Assembly: GCA_934047225.1 (NCBI GenBank)
Contig: OW203992.1
Coordinates: 16,667,501-16,731,500, forward strand
Source of the DNA: Ypsolopha sequella
Taxonomy: Eukaryota; Arthropoda; Insecta; Lepidoptera; Ypsolophidae
Direction of reading: 5' to 3'
DNA length: 64,000 bases
Below, piece after piece: positions 40,172-51,165 of this stretch. Position 1 is the stretch's first letter; the number at the start of each line of letters is the position of its first letter. The translations under genes were made by a program, and so were the position numbers. The notes under the pieces were generated by a model, which did not search any database, was not told where the DNA came from, and saw only the letters and a list, made by a program, of their open reading frames with translations.

Positions 40172-41952
40172 GGATAAATCGCCAAGCATTTAAAATATAG
40201 AAATTTATTTTGAAATATTTACAGTGCATGGCAAAATTATTAGATCGTAGATAATCCTGGCGGTACATGTTCAGGTTCTGTTACGCAAAATGAAAACAAT
40301 GAAACTCTTTTAGGATTAATTTGTTATCCTTATGTTTGTCTGTCTGTCCGTTTGTCTAGACAATTTTTTCTGGGTAAAATTAATAAATACCAATATTAAC
40401 GGCCCTCTATAGAGCTGTAAAAACATACTTTTGACGTTTTTATTTATATTACGTTTTAGGTTTTTACGTTTTTTTTTACGTTTTTCATAAAAATTTTCTC
40501 ACTATGAAAATGTAGGGATGAACACTTGAGATAATATTTTGCATTTAAAAGTCAACACAGAAAGGAATTGTTGAACAAATAATGTAAAAAATATGAAAAC
40601 CATGTTGTTCTATTCTAAAGGGATTAATTATCTACTGTTTAATGTGGCGATAGCTTTGTTTATTTTTTTCCTTGAATAATTTTTTACTAAGGTAACAAAT
40701 AATTTAATACAAGGTTTTTCTTAAGAGGTCCCTTTACCCCTGTATTTTTATTAAAATTCATACAATAGGTATAAACCGAATGTGAAGTCTACAGCTTATT
40801 TTCTTCATATCTTTTTTCATGAGTATATTCTAGTGACATCTAACTACGTCTCTATACAGCCCAAAAAGCAAAATTTGATAAAACACCATCATAATAGCTG
40901 TCAGGATATCGTCAATATTGCCTCGTTTTTACACAAAGTTTAACAAGTTTGTATATTTTTATCAATACTGGAAATAAAAAAGAGAGAAATACAGGCGTCG
41001 TTCATGTTAAGATGACTAAGTTTACACACTTTGCTAAGTATAAACAATTACCGTTTCATGGAAAACTGTTTTGACCTGAAACCATTTCACAAATTCAATT
41101 AACTTATTTTGAATATCTTGTCATCTTGCACTTCTTGATGAGAAATACAATTTCAATAAGTAAAAATACAACTTTTAGTTAAGAAAACTTATAGTTAAAA
41201 GTCTGCTGTATGCATTAACATATTTTTAATTATATTACAATAGTAATAAAATAATTGGCTTATCCGTCGTCGTGATACCAGCCGTAAATTTCTAAAATAA
41301 TCTGATATCACGCTTATGGAAAACCCAATTATTTTGAAGATACCATAATATCATTAAAATATGTTTATGCATTAAGCAAACTTTTAACAATAAATTGTCT
41401 TAGCTAAAAGTTGTACTTTACCGTTATAATTATTTCTTAATATTTTGTTACAAATTCGGAGAAATAGCCCTTAAGGAAAACCTTGTATGAAAATATTTGT
41501 TATCTTTGTAACAAAGAAAAAAATAATAATACACAAAGCTATCGCCACATTGAACAAACAGTAAATTATTAATCCCTTTAGAATAGAACGATATGGTTTT
41601 TATATTTTTTACATTATTTGTTCTACAGTTCCTTTCTGTGCTTTCTTTCAAATGCAAAATATTATGTGAAGTGTTGATCTCTATATTTTCATAAGGAGAA
41701 AATTTGTATGAAAAAGTTAAACAAAAGGACATAAAAACGTTATAATATGTATGTTTTACAGGGCTGTTAATATTAGCATTTATTGATTTTACCCAGAAAA
41801 ATTGCCTAGACAAACGGACAAACAGACAAACATAGGGACAACAAATGAATCCTAAAAGAGTTTTGTTTTTTCATTTTGTGTAAAGGGACCTGAACATTTC
41901 AAACTATGATACAAATAAATTTCTATATTTTAAACACTTGGCGATTTATCCC
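40172..41952. mobile_element. 1.78-kb foldback element
   Basis: Almost the whole region folds on itself. Outer termini are GGGATAAATCGCCAAG and CTTGGCGATTTATCCC. Matching arm landmarks are TATGTTTGTCTGTCTGTCCG, CTGGGTAAAAT, AATAATGTAAAAAATATGAA and GTGGCGATAGCTTTGT. The left arm (40172-40735) pairs with 41435-41952; a second paired block (about 41165-41275 with 41305-41420, sharing ACAACTTTTAG) surrounds the apex. About 430 bp on the left (40736-41164) lacks a partner. There is no transposase frame. Confidence 0.8.
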
Positions 41953-43149
41953 AACGGTAACCAGGTGTCCCAAAAGTCAACGCTTTCCCTTGGAAGGCTG
42001 GTAGGCCAGCTCATAACTGACCAGAATATCAAATTATGACCTCAGCAAAAAGTAGATAGTCTTCGAGTTGATGGTACTTTTATAAATTCGAATAGATTTT
42101 TGAGAGTCAAAGCTAACCAGTTCTAAATTCTAAGAATAAAATGTTTGTTGCGCAACTCTGAATAGTCATGCTATTGATAAAGTCAAAAATAAACCTTGAA
42201 ATGCTGTTACATCAGGAAGAAAAATAAAAACCCAATTTATGAGCAATTTTTTGTAATTAGGTTAGTTCGATACCACACCCTGAAAAAAAATGTCCTATGT
42301 TAGTTTTGCAAATTGTCTTAAATAACGGCTCATCAAATATTGTTTTTCAAATGATCTGGCAATTTCTGTGTATTACTTTTGAAAAAAAAGTTATTGCTAT
42401 TTTACTACCAAAGGAGCTGCGTATTTTTTAAAATTAGAATTTAGAATGAAAGAGTGGCGGGCAGTAAAAATATTTGACGTTCATTAGAAATGCCATTTAA
42501 CACGCGTTAGAGTGAGATAAATAGTGACACTATTTAAAATGAGTTGGAATGAGATAGTAACGCAGTTAAACGTGGTTGAATGAGAGAGGCATAATTGATA
42601 TAGGCTACAGTGAGATAGATAGTGACGTGGTGCATTCCTTCTGAGAATATTTGTTAGTTTCCACTTTTTGTAATAACAACTTTAGTAAAAATTTTTTGTA
42701 AAGAAATTTTTGGTCCAATTTATTTTCCCGCAAGTGTAAAACCAGCTCAACGGGCGAAAAATATTTAAAGAATGGGTAATGGTGACAATTAACCGTCACA
42801 ATATTATTATGTATCTCTAAAGGAGTGTCTGAAATGTTCCGAGGGTCAACTGATAAATCAAACACTCAAAAAACCACTTTTAGCCGACCATAATAAATTT
42901 ACGTCCCGACGTGATAGCAAGTAGGATCAATGCCGTGTGACGATGATCGAAATACACTAATAAATTATATAAAATAAAATACGTATTACTTTTGACCCTG
43001 CCTCGTCCACTCTATTCGTATTTTTGCTATGGTGACGCGAGCTTAGAGACCGGGACGAATTTCCCCCCGCGCGCTATCGTAAAATAGAATAAGCCACGCC
43101 CGGAACTGGTTTTTGTTTTGGCTATGTCATACTCTTAACGTTATTTATA
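41953..43149. other. Noncoding stretch
   Basis: Short repeated words GTGAGATA.ATAGTGAC recur at about 42511, 42549 and 42610. Nothing coding recognised. Confidence 0.35.
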
Positions 43150-43310
43150 TCGGTAGAGGGGAAAAGAGGAAGAGGTAGACCGATGATCAAGTTGAGTGAC
43201 AATTCTAAGGCAAAGGAAGGAATCACTTTACCAAGAACTAAAGGATTGGGCTCTGGACAGAGAACGATGGCAGATGCTACACCGACCTGTAATTACAAAA
43301 ATTCAATTCG
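43150..43310 (+). pseudogene. LINE ORF2 C-terminus, frameshifted remnant
   Basis: One frame gives KRGRGRPMIKLSDN and, after a frame change, another gives WALDRERWQMLHRP. A GRGRP...W.D box followed by A.DR.RW..M is the usual closing segment of RTE-like ORF2 proteins. The frame break and lack of upstream sequence make it a dead fragment. Confidence 0.55.
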
Positions 43311-44959
43311 TGTAATACTTCTCTTCGTAGTTTCTTTTTATCCTGTAAATGCATTAATTATGTTTTAATATGAATTTTATACATACCTATACAAGCAACT
43401 TATGCTGTCTAAGTTTTTATCGCTGCTGTCTTAGTAAAAGCGTGACGTCTATTTTACTTTATCAAAACTTTACTTGATACGAAAAAATCAAGTGCACAAA
43501 CATAGTCTGTTTACTCTGAGACCCCGTTTATTAATTTCAAGATTTTACAACTCCTTCCTGAAAATTTGCGCACATTAATCAAGTTTAAACTGGTCGGGAC
43601 TAACATACACTGTTATCATTTAAGATTTCGTTACTAACAAGGACATGGCCAGGCTTAATTAACCCCTATTTAATTGCCCTTTAAAGTTGGGTACTTCAAA
43701 ATGGTTAAATGGGTTGCGGAGATCTTCAGCCGTGATGGTAGTTTTGTTACTCTTGATTATTATTACCTACTGTCGTTTAATAGCAGCTTTAATTATTATG
43801 TAGCCCTTTCATACGACCTTCTAGCAATCGTAAACAAGTATTTTACGATTCATTACACTCTCGTATATTCCTTATTGTAAGGAAGAAATTTTAATTACCT
43901 TAATCGAAGGGTCGCATTGATACAGATTAATCGGGTTGCCTCTTTGAAGTGGATCCGCCCAAGGGATCCCTAAAAATAAATCTACCATGAACAACGCCTG
44001 AAGAAGTAAATTTTAAGTAAACAGTGAATTTACAACAAGTAAATACACACTTAATTTGCGCGCTACACTTCCCCGAGTGGCAGCGTGAATCCCTTAGCGT
44101 TTTCTTTAAATATTTATAAGGGCCCTTCGAGGCGAGACGTCCAGTGACTTTTAATACTTAGCAAATATTATAATATCTTGCTTGTACTCTTGTCTCTTAA
44201 TATAGATAATAATAATTAAAGGGCTTTTTGGGCTGGTTTTGGGAAGACGTTAAATGTAAAATATATCAGGCGGATTTATTAACATTATTATTATTATCTT
44301 ACTCTTGAGGAAATTTCACAGTGCATGTTTTTGCATCAATAGGCCTTCTAAAAATGGGCTTAAAATCTGAAATACAGGCCTCCTAAAAATAAACAAATAT
44401 GAAAGAGTGGGCCATATAATTAAATAAATTCAGGCTTGAGTTATATTGATGTAACTTAATTATATCTCACAGTTTCATACTTTGTCGGGGGTTTAATTCC
44501 CAAGTTTGGCCTATAAATTTTACGTTACCCTAGATTAATTTATATCTATATCTCAGAACTGAGTGCTTGAATTCCTAAAATTCGTCTCAAATGTTTGTGT
44601 AAACAAATAAACGTGTTTAGGTATTTCACACGCGCAAGCCAATAATAGGTCAAGTTGGAAAAGTAATTTTGTGTTATCTAGGGGCACAGTAGTGCCCCGC
44701 CAAGTCGAGCAAAAATAAAATATTGACGCGCCAAGTTAAGCTGGCAAGTTGTAAAACGATTCTGCTGAGCAATATATTGTTTCCGAGTCTTCAGTCTAGA
44801 CTGAAAATTAAACCAAATTTCCGTAGTTGTGTTTATTTTTATCTAAGGTTAAATCTATGCAAATTAAAGGCCTTAAGTACGGTCAGAGAAATTGAGTCGC
44901 ACGTGACCCACTGCTGAACATGGTTATCTATACTTACATAAAAAAGTCATGCCTGTACA
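43311..44959. other. Noncoding stretch
   Basis: A perfect 7-bp hairpin (GGGGCAC AGTA GTGCCCC) lies at about 44681-44698. Otherwise AT-rich with no gene seen. Confidence 0.35.
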
Positions 44960-45140
44960 TTTAATATTTTTATTATACTAAGGCTAAAACTGCAAATAAA
45001 AATGGAATTGTCTATCTGTCTGTCTGTTCCGTTTTAACTTGAGAACCACTCAACGAATGTGAATAGGCTATATTGGTGTTGATAAAATAACCGCCAAGCC
45101 TAAAACTTGGCACGCGAGCGAAGCCGCGGGCAAGAGCTGG
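44960..45140 (+). mobile_element. Non-autonomous Helitron
   Basis: Contains GTCTATCTGTCTGTCTGTTC and the 3' end GCGAGCGAAGCCGCGGGCAA then GAGCTGG before host T, fitting the CTRR rule for Helitron 3' ends. Confidence 0.65.
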
Positions 45141-46696
45141 TGAACTCAAGTAAGTATACTTTTGCGTTTTATCTGTTGAGTACGCATTATCGCCAAAATA
45201 TTAGATAGCAGGTAAGAATGCATTTATGACGCGACCAACTCGGTTGTGGGCTCGGCCAAATATCATGCTGTTTCATTTCGCTATATTATACACGCTCCGT
45301 GAAATTTGCGAAGACAATACAATCGTGCCGATTACGCCGCGGGCGGAAAACTTAAAACTTGTTTCAGGAGAAACATGATTTGGGCAGAGAATATAAAGTA
45401 TATTTGGGCAATATTGTGGACGTTTTCAAAACATATTTTTGGTTATTATTAATCTAGATAACATTTTCGATGTTAATTAACTCGTATTAATTTTTTGATT
45501 TTATCTAAAACAATAAAAGGACATTTGGCTACACTTTTTGTAGAAAAAACCGTTAAATTTACGTATTTTAGGGGTTTGTTGTTAAGATATTACTCAAATT
45601 TCACGATTTTTAGTTCCACATAAACATATATGTGGATAATTTCAATCGACTAACTCTTAAATATTATAACAACATTCCATAGACACCTCACAATTTTGTG
45701 ATAGCGCTTGTACGGGGGTTTACGCGTGGTTGCGCCTCTTAAGTCAATATTCATAATTAAATAATATTAATATTAACTTACACTGTGTCTGTAACCTGCT
45801 TTAAAACTTTAAGAATATTTAACTGAACAAATTATATCCTATGACGTTAAAGAAAAGGCAAGAAAAAAAAACAACTTTCCTTAGTCATTACAATTAGTAA
45901 TTTTTTTATTAGTAGTTAATCCTTCGTCTAAATGTGAAATTTTAAAACAATTGGCGCATTCGTTTGTTATTCACTCCTAATAATTATCTTTCAAAGGGTT
46001 TTCGCTTTCAAGGAATCCTAAAAATAAGCAATAAAAAAGATACATTATTCAAGACGGTAAGAAAGAACTACAATACTTCGATATGAGATAAATTCATTTT
46101 GAGCCTGATGATTTATCTGCGCGCTGCTGCCCGCGCCGCGCACTCCCCGCGCCGCGCACTCCCCGCGCCGGAGCCCACCCGGCGTCATCGGCGCCGCTTC
46201 CTCTTACTGACATATCTCCTTGATAAATTGCAAAGAACCTCCGAAAAAGACGAAATTATATAATAATCTTGTCCTCGACCAAATTGCACAGCTTAAAAGA
46301 CGCCTCTTTAATAGAAATGTTTGAAGGATGAAGGGAAGGGGAAGGGTATGCTCTAAATTTTAACGGTTCCCTTTTCGAAAGGAGAAAAGGTATTGGGCAT
46401 ATTCATAAATGTTAGTAAGGAAGCCGTCATGTGTTCGACATGAACATTTGTACCGTCGTCACAACCAGTTCAAACAACCAATTTTTATATGCTTTTCTCC
46501 GTTACAACACGATCATGTTGAAAATCCCTCAAAATTTGGCTAGGAAGCTAGTGTTAGTTTTTAAAACTTTTTATTTTATGATATTGATTCTGTAGTCTGA
46601 GTTAAATAAATTATTATTGTATTATTATAAGAATTGTTATTCGGTAGCTAGACGAGCTGACGACTGTACGTCATGTCTATACGGACCATAGACTTA
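45141..46696. other. Noncoding stretch
   Basis: 46120-46195 is GC-rich and includes GCGCCGCGCACTCCCC repeated in tandem. No gene recognised. Confidence 0.35.
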
Positions 46697-47134
46697 GGGG
46701 GCGTCCATAAATTACGTGACACATATTTGGCTAAGTCTTGACCCCCCCCCCCCTCTAGTAAAATCTTGGTGACATTCTTCTTAACCCGCCCCCCCTCCGT
46801 AATGTCCATCCATCCATCAGCCTAGTTCGTCCACTGCTGGACATAAACCTTTCCAGGACTTTGCCACTCCCGGCGGTCATCCTGAAAGAATTGCCCATAC
46901 TCACACACGTCTCCGTAATGTCACGTGACTTTTTATCATGATGAGTGAAAGGCAAATAAATTTATCAACGAATTATTTATTATACAAATTATATTACAAA
47001 GATACTTGTATTTATTAAATCGCAAATTGTCACGTGAGATTTCATCCAACCCCCCTCCCCTTTAGTGACCCAAAGTGACACTGGACAACCACCCCCCACC
47101 CCTAATTAGCGTCACGTAATTTATGGACGCGCTC
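46697..47134. mobile_element. TIR element (GGGGGCGTCCATAAATTACG)
   Basis: Inverted ends GCGTCCATAAATTACGTGAC and GTCACGTAATTTATGGACGC with inner GTCACGTGA copies and C-rich runs. A MITE of a type widespread in insects. It is interrupted by a LINE fragment at 46807-46910. Confidence 0.75.
46807..46910 (-). mobile_element. Truncated LINE 3' end with 12-bp target duplication
   Basis: 104 bp starting CATCCATCCATCAGCC (complement of the GATG tail), flanked by CTCCGTAATGTC at 46795-46806 and 46911-46922. A tail plus a 12-bp duplication indicates target-primed reverse transcription. Confidence 0.8.
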
Positions 47135-48514
47135 TTAGGATATACCAGTATAATACTGGCCGTCACTAATCATCGCATGACATGTTGCGCTTCACGATGA
47201 CAGCTGTCGATGATGCGCCTCTATCCTTTTTATTCCAAAACTCCTTTTATTTATGGTTAAGTTAGCGGTTCTTATTACGCACTCTGCGTGACATGTTTCA
47301 TATGCCAGCCGTGCTTCTGTGTTGAGTTCCTTCTCTATCCTTGACGCTTATCGAGCTATTTGTCTCAAATGACCCATCCAACTTGCTGTCGCGGCCGAGG
47401 CAATATATTTGAGTAATAGTAAGCAAAACTTTCCTCGTTCATGGCCTGAAATACTCCACTGTATCGATAAAACTTGTCGTAAAAGTTAGTTTAGCATGTA
47501 ACGTGAATTTGAGACCACCTGAAAATCTTTGATGCGGCGATAGTCTTTATTGGTATTCATGGCGTATCTTGAAACTGTGCCCGATATGTATCTCACTAAA
47601 CCCGGGCATATATTTCGGCTTTTTTGTCTGGTAACTTGGCAGCAACTTCTGCAATGTTTTCTCATTCGCTCGCAGTCTTCGCTGAAAGTTAGCTCATTGA
47701 CGTCGCGGCGGGTGGCCTCGTGAGTTACGCACAGAGCGCCGCCCCACGCGCCGCACCGATCGTCGCGCGCCGATGCGTGTATAATGTCGCGGCGGCGAGC
47801 GGCGTAAATTGTGTCGATGTTCCACGCCCGCTCATTGCCCAGTTTGTACCAGATGTGGTGCCTATGTAGTCTATTGGCTCTGTAGAGTTAGTGCCGCAAG
47901 AAAGCGCTTTGGCGATTGGTCTGAAATTATACGACGCGACGAAAGCTGAATTATTGTTAATGGAAACGGTATTATTTAAAGTGAAGCGCAGGCGTCAGTT
48001 TGTTAGTTCGTGATACAACTCGAAAAACGGCTGGGCTAATGAGCGTCTTTCCTTGTGTCAAATTTAGTGTTATATAAGATTCCTAGATGGCACTGTCGTG
48101 TTCTTTAGCAACAGAATCAAAGACAAAATTTGCACCGATTCCAAACAAACGAAAAACCACTTTGACATTGATTGCTACAAACACATTTTATCTATGGTGA
48201 CATGAACAGCGCCATCTGGAGGAAAGCTAAGAACTAAGAAAAAAAAACAACCAGAAAAACGCTCATTGAATCAAAATAATTTTTGTGTGCAGGCTTCAGG
48301 CTTACACCAAGAACCCGAGAAAATAAGGAAAATCTTTCAAGACGTCATAATTTTAAAACAAAAAATCTTTCATTGTAAAGATGATGATTGTAGAGGTAAG
48401 AAATGGAAATTCTGCAATTGTGCGGTAATGCTGAAAGCAAAAAAGTGAACATTTGCTGAACAAGTATAAGTAAGAAATCTGAGTTGATGGTGTGAAAGGA
48501 AAGGAAAGCAAGCA
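47135..48514. other. Noncoding stretch with CpG-rich patch
   Basis: 47640-47830 is strongly CpG-rich (GTCGCGGCGGGTGGCCTCGT). No gene or repeat recognised; a promoter or regulatory island is possible. Confidence 0.35.
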
Positions 48515-48785
48515 ATGTTCGCGGATGAAACAACTGGGATTATTTCGGTGGATGCCACGCCCCACATGTCGCTAACCTCGTGAGCCAGGTCGAGATACTT
48601 CCTCCTCTTCTCGGTTTCGGCTTTGGCTTTTCATCGTGTGGGATGGTGATATCCACCAAAGACACACTAGACTGCGCCCGGTCCATCAACATGTTGTCAG
48701 GTTTATTCGTGAAAATAGTCCTATCCGTAATGACAGACCGATCCCAGTAGAGCTTGGCGCGGTCGTTTTATTATTATCATTGTTT
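48515..48785 (-). pseudogene. LINE ORF2 fragment, copy 1
   Basis: Minus strand reads DRAKLYWDRSVITDRTIFTN, then DRAQSSVSLVDITIPHDE, then after a frame change KYLDLAHEVSDMWGVAS-type text and IIPVVSSAN. This is the region downstream of the reverse transcriptase domain in some arthropod non-LTR elements. Frameshifts make it non-functional. Confidence 0.6.
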
Positions 48786-49160
48786 TGAGAATTTTTGATC
48801 TCGTTTCTCCCTGTTGGCCAAAAGAATTTAAAGAGAGAGAGACGGTACATCCCTCGGCAGAAGCACAGTCGACCGAGGTTCAGAGCCCCAGGGAAAGAAA
48901 CCGGCGAACGATGCGAGCAGTATCTAGCAGAACAGCCTTCTGCATCCGCGCTGGAAGCGAACGGCCGCGGAATCCCAACAGTCTCAGGTTGGTTTCGAGG
49001 CTGGTTGGTATTAACCCGTTCGCAGATAAAACAACTGGGATTATTTAGGTGGATGCCATGCCCCACATGTCGGTAACCTCGTGAGCCAGGTCAAGATACT
49101 TCCTCCTCTTCTCGGTTTCGGCTTTCACGAGGTTCTCGTCGTGTGGGATTGTTATATTAT
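48786..49160 (-). pseudogene. LINE ORF2 fragment, copy 2
   Basis: Minus strand begins near SHDENLVK-type text (CACACGACGAGAACCTCG), repeats the same 130-bp block as copy 1, then continues with IPTSLETNLRLLGFRG and LMQKAVLLDTARIVRRFL. It ends in a (TAA)-rich tail at 48768-48785, next to copy 1. A stop sits in the shared block, so it is inactive. Confidence 0.6.
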
Positions 49161-49534
49161 TATTATTGTTAGAGCATATATCCAAATACTACGGCTTTGA
49201 TACACAGAGAATGTGAGACTGTTTTTAAATGTATACTACTTTCATATCGAGTTCGTATTATGTTTTAACATACATCTTCAATATAACAATATCTTTCAGC
49301 CCTTTGGATATCACTATTTTGAATATTATTGCTTTATTGATTATACTGATGTACTATTCTAGGTATTCAGCTAAAAAATACATTTTACAACTTTATTAGT
49401 TTCTTAATATTTTCAATGTACTTACCCATTTTTTAAGATCATGGTAGGCCTAATTTTTTAAATAACTTTTCCAGATTTTGTACTAACTATACCTTCGTAG
49501 CTGTGCCTCTTCCGCTTACATTTTTAATTAACTA
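49161..49534. other. Noncoding stretch
   Basis: AT-rich with nothing recognised. Confidence 0.35.
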
Positions 49535-49558
49535 ATTGCTAATTGAAAAACTTTTCAG

Positions 49559-49588
49559 CAGTTAAGAGACGAAGTTCTGTCGCCTCAG
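49559..49588 (+). other. Possible 30-nt exon
   Basis: Preceded by branch-like CTAATTG and acceptor AAAACTTTTCAG, followed by CAG|GTAGAG. The 30 nt keep frame (QLRDEVLSPQ in one phase). The donor is weak, and no flanking exon is known, so this is speculative. Confidence 0.2.
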
Positions 49589-49869
49589 GTAGAGAAAAAC
49601 GTGTCGACCTAGTTCTAGGACGAAAACAAATTTCTATTAGTCACACTTTGGAAGTTAAAACGGTTGTTTTACTTGATAATGCCAATATAATGTATATCGA
49701 AGCAGAATGGTATATATGTAAAATGGCTTAAAACGTACATATCTACTGCAAACACGCATGTGATATGGGTACATAATAGTACATATTCAATTTCATTTAC
49801 ATTTAACAGTGTATTAAAAACTTGAAATCAATCAGACACAAATTTAAAAACACAAATATTTTGAAAAAA

Positions 49870-49943
49870 TTCCTCGGGCCAGGATTTAAACTGCGACCTC
49901 CTGCTTACATGACAGGCGCGCTACCGATTGCGTTCCGAGGTTC
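49870..49943 (-). mobile_element. tRNA-like sequence (SINE head or tRNA pseudogene)
   Basis: The minus strand gives a tRNA-like order: acceptor CCTCGGA/CCCGAGG (6 of 7), box A ATCGGTAGCGCG, anticodon stem CCTGT/GCAGG with loop CATGTAA, and box B-like CAGTTTAAATCCTG. The T-stem pairs badly and box B has lost the usual TTC, so a working tRNA is unlikely. Confidence 0.5.
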
Positions 49944-50161
49944 GTATCTGGAGCGACGAATTTTTCTATCATACCTGTACACCGAATTATACCAGCTTGT
50001 AATGCTCATACTAAATGCTCACGAGGGCGTTATGTAATTTCATGCCCATAATAATTAAGAGTATTAAAATTATATAAATACATTTAATTCATTTACAATA
50101 AAAAAAAAATAGGTTTGTTATTATTTAATAAAGCATTGTTTTATTTTAATTTATAAGTACA

Positions 50162-50289
50162 CTAGTGGACGCCCCGCGGCGTTGCTCGCGTGGATTCTGT
50201 CCTTTATTATTGGATATCTACGTCGTACAAGTAACCTACAGTCCAAATTTCATGTTTTGCTAAGCCGTTTGGGCTGGGCGTTATTATAT

Positions 50290-50290
<1 letters not shown>
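50162..50290 (-). mobile_element. Helitron 3' end, minus strand
   Basis: CTAGTGGACGCCCCGCGGCG with GTTGCTCGCG is the complement of the end at 17737. Further in, CTACAGTCCAAATTTCATGT and GGGCTGGGCG match the family body. It is truncated by the TA microsatellite. Confidence 0.65.
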
Positions 50291-50356
<66 letters not shown>

Positions 50357-50368
50357 CATACATACATA
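50287..50368. repeat. (TA)n and (CATA)n microsatellite
   Basis: About 33 uninterrupted TA dinucleotides followed by (CATA) repeats up to the next element. Confidence 0.9.
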
Positions 50369-51071
50369 CAGGGTGTAATCGTTAAGTGTAACCAGGCGAT
50401 TATTCCGTAACTATTACAGATATCAAAAAAATTTAAACTGATATCGAAACTACGTTAAATCAGTAAACTGACATCAATAACTTTTTAAAAGTCAAACGAG
50501 AAGTATCCAAAATTTTGGCATTAAACATTCCCATACATTTAGTATGAGATTGGTAAAATATTGGAATATGTTATTTTTCAATAAATAAATGAAACAATCA
50601 CGATTATTAACAATTGGCGGGAATGACAACCCGCGATAAAGGTTTTGAATTGAGAACGAACACAAAAGAGTATCTTTTTTTTTTGTAGTGTGGTGCTTTT
50701 CAGCCAGTTCAAATTAATGCGATATTGAAACAAGGTTTACTACTATATTGAAGTGGTAACATAATTAATCTACTCGTGTATCTACCTGAAAATCATAATT
50801 ATCATATCATACGTAATCATAAAATGAGATTAAAGTAAAATGAGTACTAGACCACTTAAAATAAAGAAACTAAAACCTTTCTACTAATCTCATACTAAAT
50901 GTATGGGAATGTTGAATGTCAACATTTTGGATACTTCTCGTTTGATTTTTAAAAAGTTATTGATGTAATTTTACTGATTAGGTAACGTGCTTTCGATATC
51001 AGTTTAATTTTTTTTGATATCTTTAATAGTTACGGAATAATCGCCTGGTCACACTTAACGATTACATCCTG
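50369..51071. mobile_element. 703-bp TIR element
   Basis: Ends CAGGGTGTAATCGTTAAGTG and CACTTAACGATTACATCCTG. Arms of about 190 bp share CCAGGCGATTATTCCG, GAGAAGTATCCAAAAT and CATTCCCATACATTTAGTAT. The 320-bp centre lacks a transposase. It sits between TATA-rich flanks, so a mariner-like origin is possible. Confidence 0.8.
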
Positions 51072-51082
51072 TGTATATACTT

Positions 51083-51165
51083 CTTTACAATATGAAAGAA
51101 AAGGCGACAACAACAGGTTTAAACACTGTCTAAAGTTTAACACCATTTTGTAATGACACCGTTAG
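51083..51165. mobile_element. Half copy of foldback family F1
   Basis: TTTACAATATGAAAGAAAAG then ACAACAACAGGTTTAAACAC, TAAAGTTTAACACC and TTTTGTAATGACACCG match the loop and right arm of 1018-1163. Confidence 0.65.

Noticed and set aside
49870..49943. Functional tRNA gene
   Set aside because: Acceptor and anticodon stems pair, but the T-stem does not, and box B has lost the conserved TTC. A SINE head or pseudogene fits better.
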